Shown piece by piece: positions 61,464-64,000 of a stretch of 64,000 bases of DNA. The first letter of the stretch is position 1, and every line of letters begins with the position of its first letter. Origin of the DNA: Pararge aegeria (Eukaryota; Arthropoda; Insecta; Lepidoptera; Nymphalidae). The notes beneath the pieces are model-generated. The model saw only the letters and a program-made list of their open reading frames with translations. It did not search any database and was not told the origin of the DNA. Location of the stretch: contig NC_053204.1 in NCBI RefSeq assembly GCF_905163445.1, positions 6,455,501 through 6,519,500 on the forward strand, given 5' to 3'. The position numbers were made by a program, and so were the translations under genes.

Positions 61464-61502
61464 CTTGACTGCAATCACACCTGATGGTAAGCGATGATGC
61501 AG
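61464..61502 (-). other. LINE-Z 3'-terminal signal shared with SINE-C
   Basis: On the minus strand CTGCATCATCGCTTACCATC continues AGGTGTGATTGCAGTCAAG. SINE-C at 6464-6502 differs at five positions. In LINE/SINE pairs the shared 3' tail is what the LINE reverse transcriptase recognises. Confidence 0.75.
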
Positions 61503-61503
61503 C

Positions 61504-63627
61504 CTAAGGTGGAGCGCGCTTGCCTAGAAGATGCCTATTCACTCTTGATTTGAAGGTACTAATGTTGTAAGAACTGGGGAAAATGGAAGCTGGAAGAGCA
61601 TTCCAGATCCTAGCGGTGCGAATTAGAAACGAAGATGCGAAGCGCTTCGTACGCGTCCGCGGTATATCGACCACGTAGGGATGCAGATTCTTCCGGTGCC
61701 TCGCGGTTCGATGGTAAAAAGGCGAGGGGGGAACTAGATCAAATAGTTCTTGAGCACACTCTCCGAAATATATCCTATAGAATACCGAAAGGCAGGCAAC
61801 CTTGCGACGATGTTCCAAACTCTTAAGTTTTTTATTGGCTAGGTCACCGATGAGCCTTCTAGCACGGCGATCAACCGAATCCAGGGCATCAAGCTGATAC
61901 TTGGCAGAGCCATCCCATAAATGGGAACAGTACTCCATGCACGATCGAACTTGACCTTGGTACAAGGTAAGAAGCTGTTCAGGCGTGAAGTACCGCTTGA
62001 CCTTATTGAGGATGCCAAGTTTCTTGCCAACTGTTTTTGCCCTGGATTCGATGTATTGTCCAAAGTTGAGGTTGGATGAAATATTGACACCTAGAAGCTC
62101 TAAACTGTCGGTAATAGGCAAAGATATACCTCGGAAAGTCGGAGTCAGGGGAAATGGACTCCGTTTGGTAGTAAATAAACACGCTTGCGTTTTGGTAGCA
62201 TTAAATTTGACCAAATTGGCGTCTCCCCAATCAGACACCTCATTTAAGGTCAGATTAATGCGTTCCACCAAAGCCTCTCTGTGTCCTAAAATTTCAGCAC
62301 CACTAGCACGGGGACCGGGCATATATCTCTCCGTTACAGTGCTATCATCTGCGTACCCAAAGATACCGGGTTTCAACAGATCATTAATGTGAAGCAGAAA
62401 AAGTGTAGCGGAGAGAACAGACCCCTGAGGGACACCGGCATTGATTGCCATTTTATCTGACGAGGAGCCATCTAAGACAACTCGAAAAGATCGTCCACTC
62501 AGGAAATCAGATATCCAGTTGATGAGACTAGTGGGTATCCCGTAGCTAGGTAACCTATTTAAAAGGCCTTCATGCCAGACCCGGTCAAAAGCCTTTGACA
62601 CGTCAAGGGAAACGGCTAGCGCTTCACCATGTTTGTCAATGGCCTCGCCACAGATGTGAGTGGCATACACTAAAAGATCCCCCGTCGATCTATTACGATG
62701 AAAGCCGTACTGTTGATCCGACAGAAGGTCATTTTTCTCGAGGTATGCCAGGAGCCGGTGGTTCAATACACGCTCCATACTTTTGCAAAGTACGGAGGTG
62801 ATTGCAATAGGCCTGTAGTTGGCCGGGTCTGCACGACTACCCTTCTTAGGTACCGGTTGTACGTTGGCAACCTTCCAAGCTTTCGGGATTCGGGCATTTT
62901 TGAACGAGAGGCGAAACAAACGTGTTAGTACTGGAGACAGCTCGGCAGCACAGGTTCTGAGCACTATTGCTGGTATCCCGTCTGGGCCGCTGGCCTTATT
63001 CACGTCTAGATTGCGCAGCACTTTTAAAACCTCACCTTGGCGAATCTTTATCTCTGCCATGACGGAGTCGCAGGGTGAAAGGGTAGGTGGAGAGGCGCTT
63101 CCAGAATCGAGACGTGAATTTTCAGCAAACAGAGTCGCTAAGATGTTAGCTTTTTCTGTTGCAGTAAAAGCCAGCGCCCCATCCGGTTTTAGCAGAGGTG
63201 GCAGCGAAGGACGGCAGAAGTTCGTTTCCACCGACTTCGAAAGAGACCAAAAGGCTTTACTTCCACGCGGATATGATGCTAATTTGGCCCCAATTCGATT
63301 AGTGCGGTTGAAACGAGCCTTCCTAAGAACCTTCTTGTAGGACTTGGCGGCATAATTAAAGGCTAGCTTTTTCGTACTGATGTCCGGAGCTTTTTGGGCA
63401 CGCGCGTCAGCCCATGCAGCAAAAGCCATGTTCTTACGAGCTTCAGCTTGGGCGCATTCTGCATTGTACCAGCGTGGAATCTTGCTATCTAGCGATACGT
63501 CAGCGTAAGGTATAAAAAACTCCATTGCTTGACGTATCACTTCCGATATGGCTTTCTCGCAGTTCGACGGATCATCAGAAGAGAAGCAAGTTTGTCGCCA
63601 GGGATAACATGCAAAAAAGTATCGCAT
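61504..63627 (-). CDS. reverse transcriptase of LINE-Z (707 codons downstream of a premature stop)
   Basis: This is the RNA-dependent DNA polymerase that copies the element's RNA at a nicked target site. Residues 1-150 are the linker after the endonuclease. The RT domain covers about 205-445: PKKGSRADPANYRPIAITSV at 260-279, the fingers/palm segment DQQYGFHRNRSTGDLL at 304-319, motif A VSLDVSKAFDRVW at 339-351, motif B NAGVPQGSVLSATLF at 396-410, and the catalytic FGYADDST at 423-430. The thumb and C-terminal part follow (LELLGVNISSNLNF at 509-522, MEYCSHLWDGSAK at 564-576, FASSFLIRTARIWNALPASI at 663-682), ending LLGKRAPP. The catalytic Asp residues are present and there is no frameshift, so the copy is young. 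The listed start is the first Met after an in-frame TAA at 63649-63651 and is not a natural start; the frame is continuous with the endonuclease segment upstream. A 45-codon relative lies at 55010-55185. Confidence 0.93.
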   Translation of the reverse strand: MRYFFACYPWRQTCFSSDDPSNCEKAISEVIRQAMEFFIPYADVSLDSKIPRWYNAECAQAEARKNMAFAAWADARAQKAPDISTKKLAFNYAAKSYKKVLRKARFNRTNRIGAKLASYPRGSKAFWSLSKSVETNFCRPSLPPLLKPDGALAFTATEKANILATLFAENSRLDSGSASPPTLSPCDSVMAEIKIRQGEVLKVLRNLDVNKASGPDGIPAIVLRTCAAELSPVLTRLFRLSFKNARIPKAWKVANVQPVPKKGSRADPANYRPIAITSVLCKSMERVLNHRLLAYLEKNDLLSDQQYGFHRNRSTGDLLVYATHICGEAIDKHGEALAVSLDVSKAFDRVWHEGLLNRLPSYGIPTSLINWISDFLSGRSFRVVLDGSSSDKMAINAGVPQGSVLSATLFLLHINDLLKPGIFGYADDSTVTERYMPGPRASGAEILGHREALVERINLTLNEVSDWGDANLVKFNATKTQACLFTTKRSPFPLTPTFRGISLPITDSLELLGVNISSNLNFGQYIESRAKTVGKKLGILNKVKRYFTPEQLLTLYQGQVRSCMEYCSHLWDGSAKYQLDALDSVDRRARRLIGDLANKKLKSLEHRRKVACLSVFYRIYFGECAQELFDLVPPSPFYHRTARHRKNLHPYVVDIPRTRTKRFASSFLIRTARIWNALPASIFPSSYNISTFKSRVNRHLLGKRAPP

Positions 63628-63648
63628 TTCATCCCAGTCTGCTGACTT

Positions 63649-63651
63649 TTA
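63649..63651 (-). other. single in-frame premature stop (TAA) in LINE-Z
   Basis: RRVWR, TAA, then KSADWDEMRYF: both sides are in the same frame and no length change is needed. It is the only break seen in the 2.5 kb of LINE-Z inside the window. Confidence 0.9.
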
Positions 63652-64000
63652 TCGCCACACCCGCCTGGTTCCGGAGGAACCAGAGTCCAGAGTATGATAA
63701 TTCAATACCGACTTAACTACACAGTGATCAGAAGTACCCAAAGGGGCCGTAACTGATACTGAAAACCGGTCTGGGTCGGTGGTCAACAGAAGGTCAAGAC
63801 AGTTAGGAGAATGACCGTCAACGTCAGGTATCCGAGTTGCTTCGTGGACTAGCTGAGAGAGGTCAAACGCCAGGGCAAATTTCAGCGTCTCTCTCCCGGC
63901 GTGGTCGGTATTTTGGTATGGGAACAACCAATCCTTGTGGTGAGCATTAAAGTCCCCCAAGAATACCAGTTTAGCAGTCGGATATCGACACTGGACGGTA
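63649..64000 (-). CDS. endonuclease domain of LINE-Z, C-terminal part (partial)
   Basis: The frame is open to the window edge and reads CRYPTAKLVFLGDFNAHHKD, RETLKFALAFDLSQLVHEAT, SPNCLDLLLTTDPDRFSVSV and APLGTSDHCVVKSVLNYH. GDFNAHH and SDHC are the conserved metal-binding and catalytic motifs of the exonuclease-endonuclease-phosphatase fold that nicks the target DNA in these LINEs. The N-terminal third lies outside the window. It ends at TAA (63649-63651); seven codons later the same frame opens into the 707-codon RT part. The stop is a single sense-to-stop change, since flanking codons keep the family pattern. Confidence 0.9.
   Translation of the reverse strand, partial: TVQCRYPTAKLVFLGDFNAHHKDWLFPYQNTDHAGRETLKFALAFDLSQLVHEATRIPDVDGHSPNCLDLLLTTDPDRFSVSVTAPLGTSDHCVVKSVLNYHTLDSGSSGTRRVWR

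Larger units (their letters stand above)
61425..64000 (-). mobile_element. LINE-Z: non-LTR retrotransposon, 5' end beyond the window
   Basis: The 3' end is a 22-nt poly(A) tail (plus-strand T at 61425-61446) after a UTR of only about 55 nt. One ORF runs from the window edge to TAG at 61504-61506, with apurinic-type endonuclease then reverse transcriptase, interrupted by one in-frame TAA (63649-63651). No RNase H follows the RT. The layout fits the Jockey/I-type LINE groups; the exact clade is not assigned. The UTR shares 34 of 39 bases with SINE-C. Confidence 0.93.

Noticed and set aside
61635..63340. plus-strand open frames over LINE-Z
   Set aside because: Shadows of the minus-strand reverse transcriptase frame.
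1..64000. endogenous virus or LTR retroelement
   Set aside because: No capsid, protease, integrase or envelope motif and no long terminal repeats were seen; all reverse-transcriptase pieces are of the non-LTR type.

Overview
The window looks like nuclear DNA of a lepidopteran insect (butterfly or moth). It is AT-rich and intron/intergenic in character, and it is packed with repeats I recognise as lepidopteran: two tRNA-headed SINEs ending in (GAT)n or a TATTTATT-rich tail, a third SINE with a GATTGCAGTCAAG tail, RTE-type LINE 3' ends, Helitron-like elements with TC...CTAG ends, and LINE 3' ends closed by TTTGAATT or TGACTT tails. There is no bacterial gene organisation, operon, CRISPR array or rRNA. 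The species cannot be fixed from the sequence.

Host genes are almost absent. The only host coding piece I can defend is a 186-nt internal exon on the minus strand (1263-1448) encoding one IQ calmodulin-binding motif of the igloo/neuromodulin/Sp17 type, with good splice sites at both ends and symmetric phase 1. No partner exon was found, so much of the rest may be intron or intergenic DNA. A short Ser/Arg-rich open frame (56747-56896, minus) and a Cys/Arg-rich frame beside it (56203-56460) are weak candidates.

Layout. 1-12 kb: the IQ exon, LINE and Helitron fragments, a TTCACG module family, and a foldback repeat (GAGATAAAAAT/GAGATAATTGTCTCC) around a LINE fragment at 10.5-11.6 kb. 12-18 kb: local tandem duplications (12.8-13.75, 14.5-15.75 and 17.25-17.57 kb). 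18-22 kb: sparse. 22-27 kb: a SINE/LINE/Helitron/RTE cluster carrying a recent 1722-bp tandem duplication. 27-36 kb: truncated LINE, SINE and RTE pieces in AT-rich DNA. 36.3-38.6 kb: a nested insertion (SINE, then a 102-bp insert, then a 1.95-kb Helitron-like element) whose empty site can be read directly. 39-47 kb: LINE-Y, RTE and SINE pieces plus a hAT-type MITE with an intact 8-bp target duplication. 47-60 kb: more LINE-X, RTE and SINE pieces, a second MITE of the same family with its own target duplication, and several near-perfect hairpins. 61.4-64 kb: the best-preserved mobile element, a minus-strand non-LTR retrotransposon with endonuclease and reverse transcriptase domains, interrupted by one in-frame stop and running off the window edge.

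Family labels used below are local only. SINE-A: head GGCCGATTGGCGCAGTGG. SINE-B: head GGTGATAGCCCAGTGGG with (GAT)n tail. SINE-C: GGCTTTGGCCGTGGCTAG with GATTGCAGTCAAG tail. LINE-X: ORF ending AWKHPAPLSSLTR. LINE-Y: ORF ending VNDKKAWV, tail (TGACTT)n. LINE-Z: the 61-64 kb element. RTE: ORF ending QQWTSIG/R. No previously undescribed defence or metabolic system was found. The items most worth checking are the transposon-biology ones: the SINE/LINE shared 3' tail, the readable empty sites, the young tandem duplication and the hairpin cluster.
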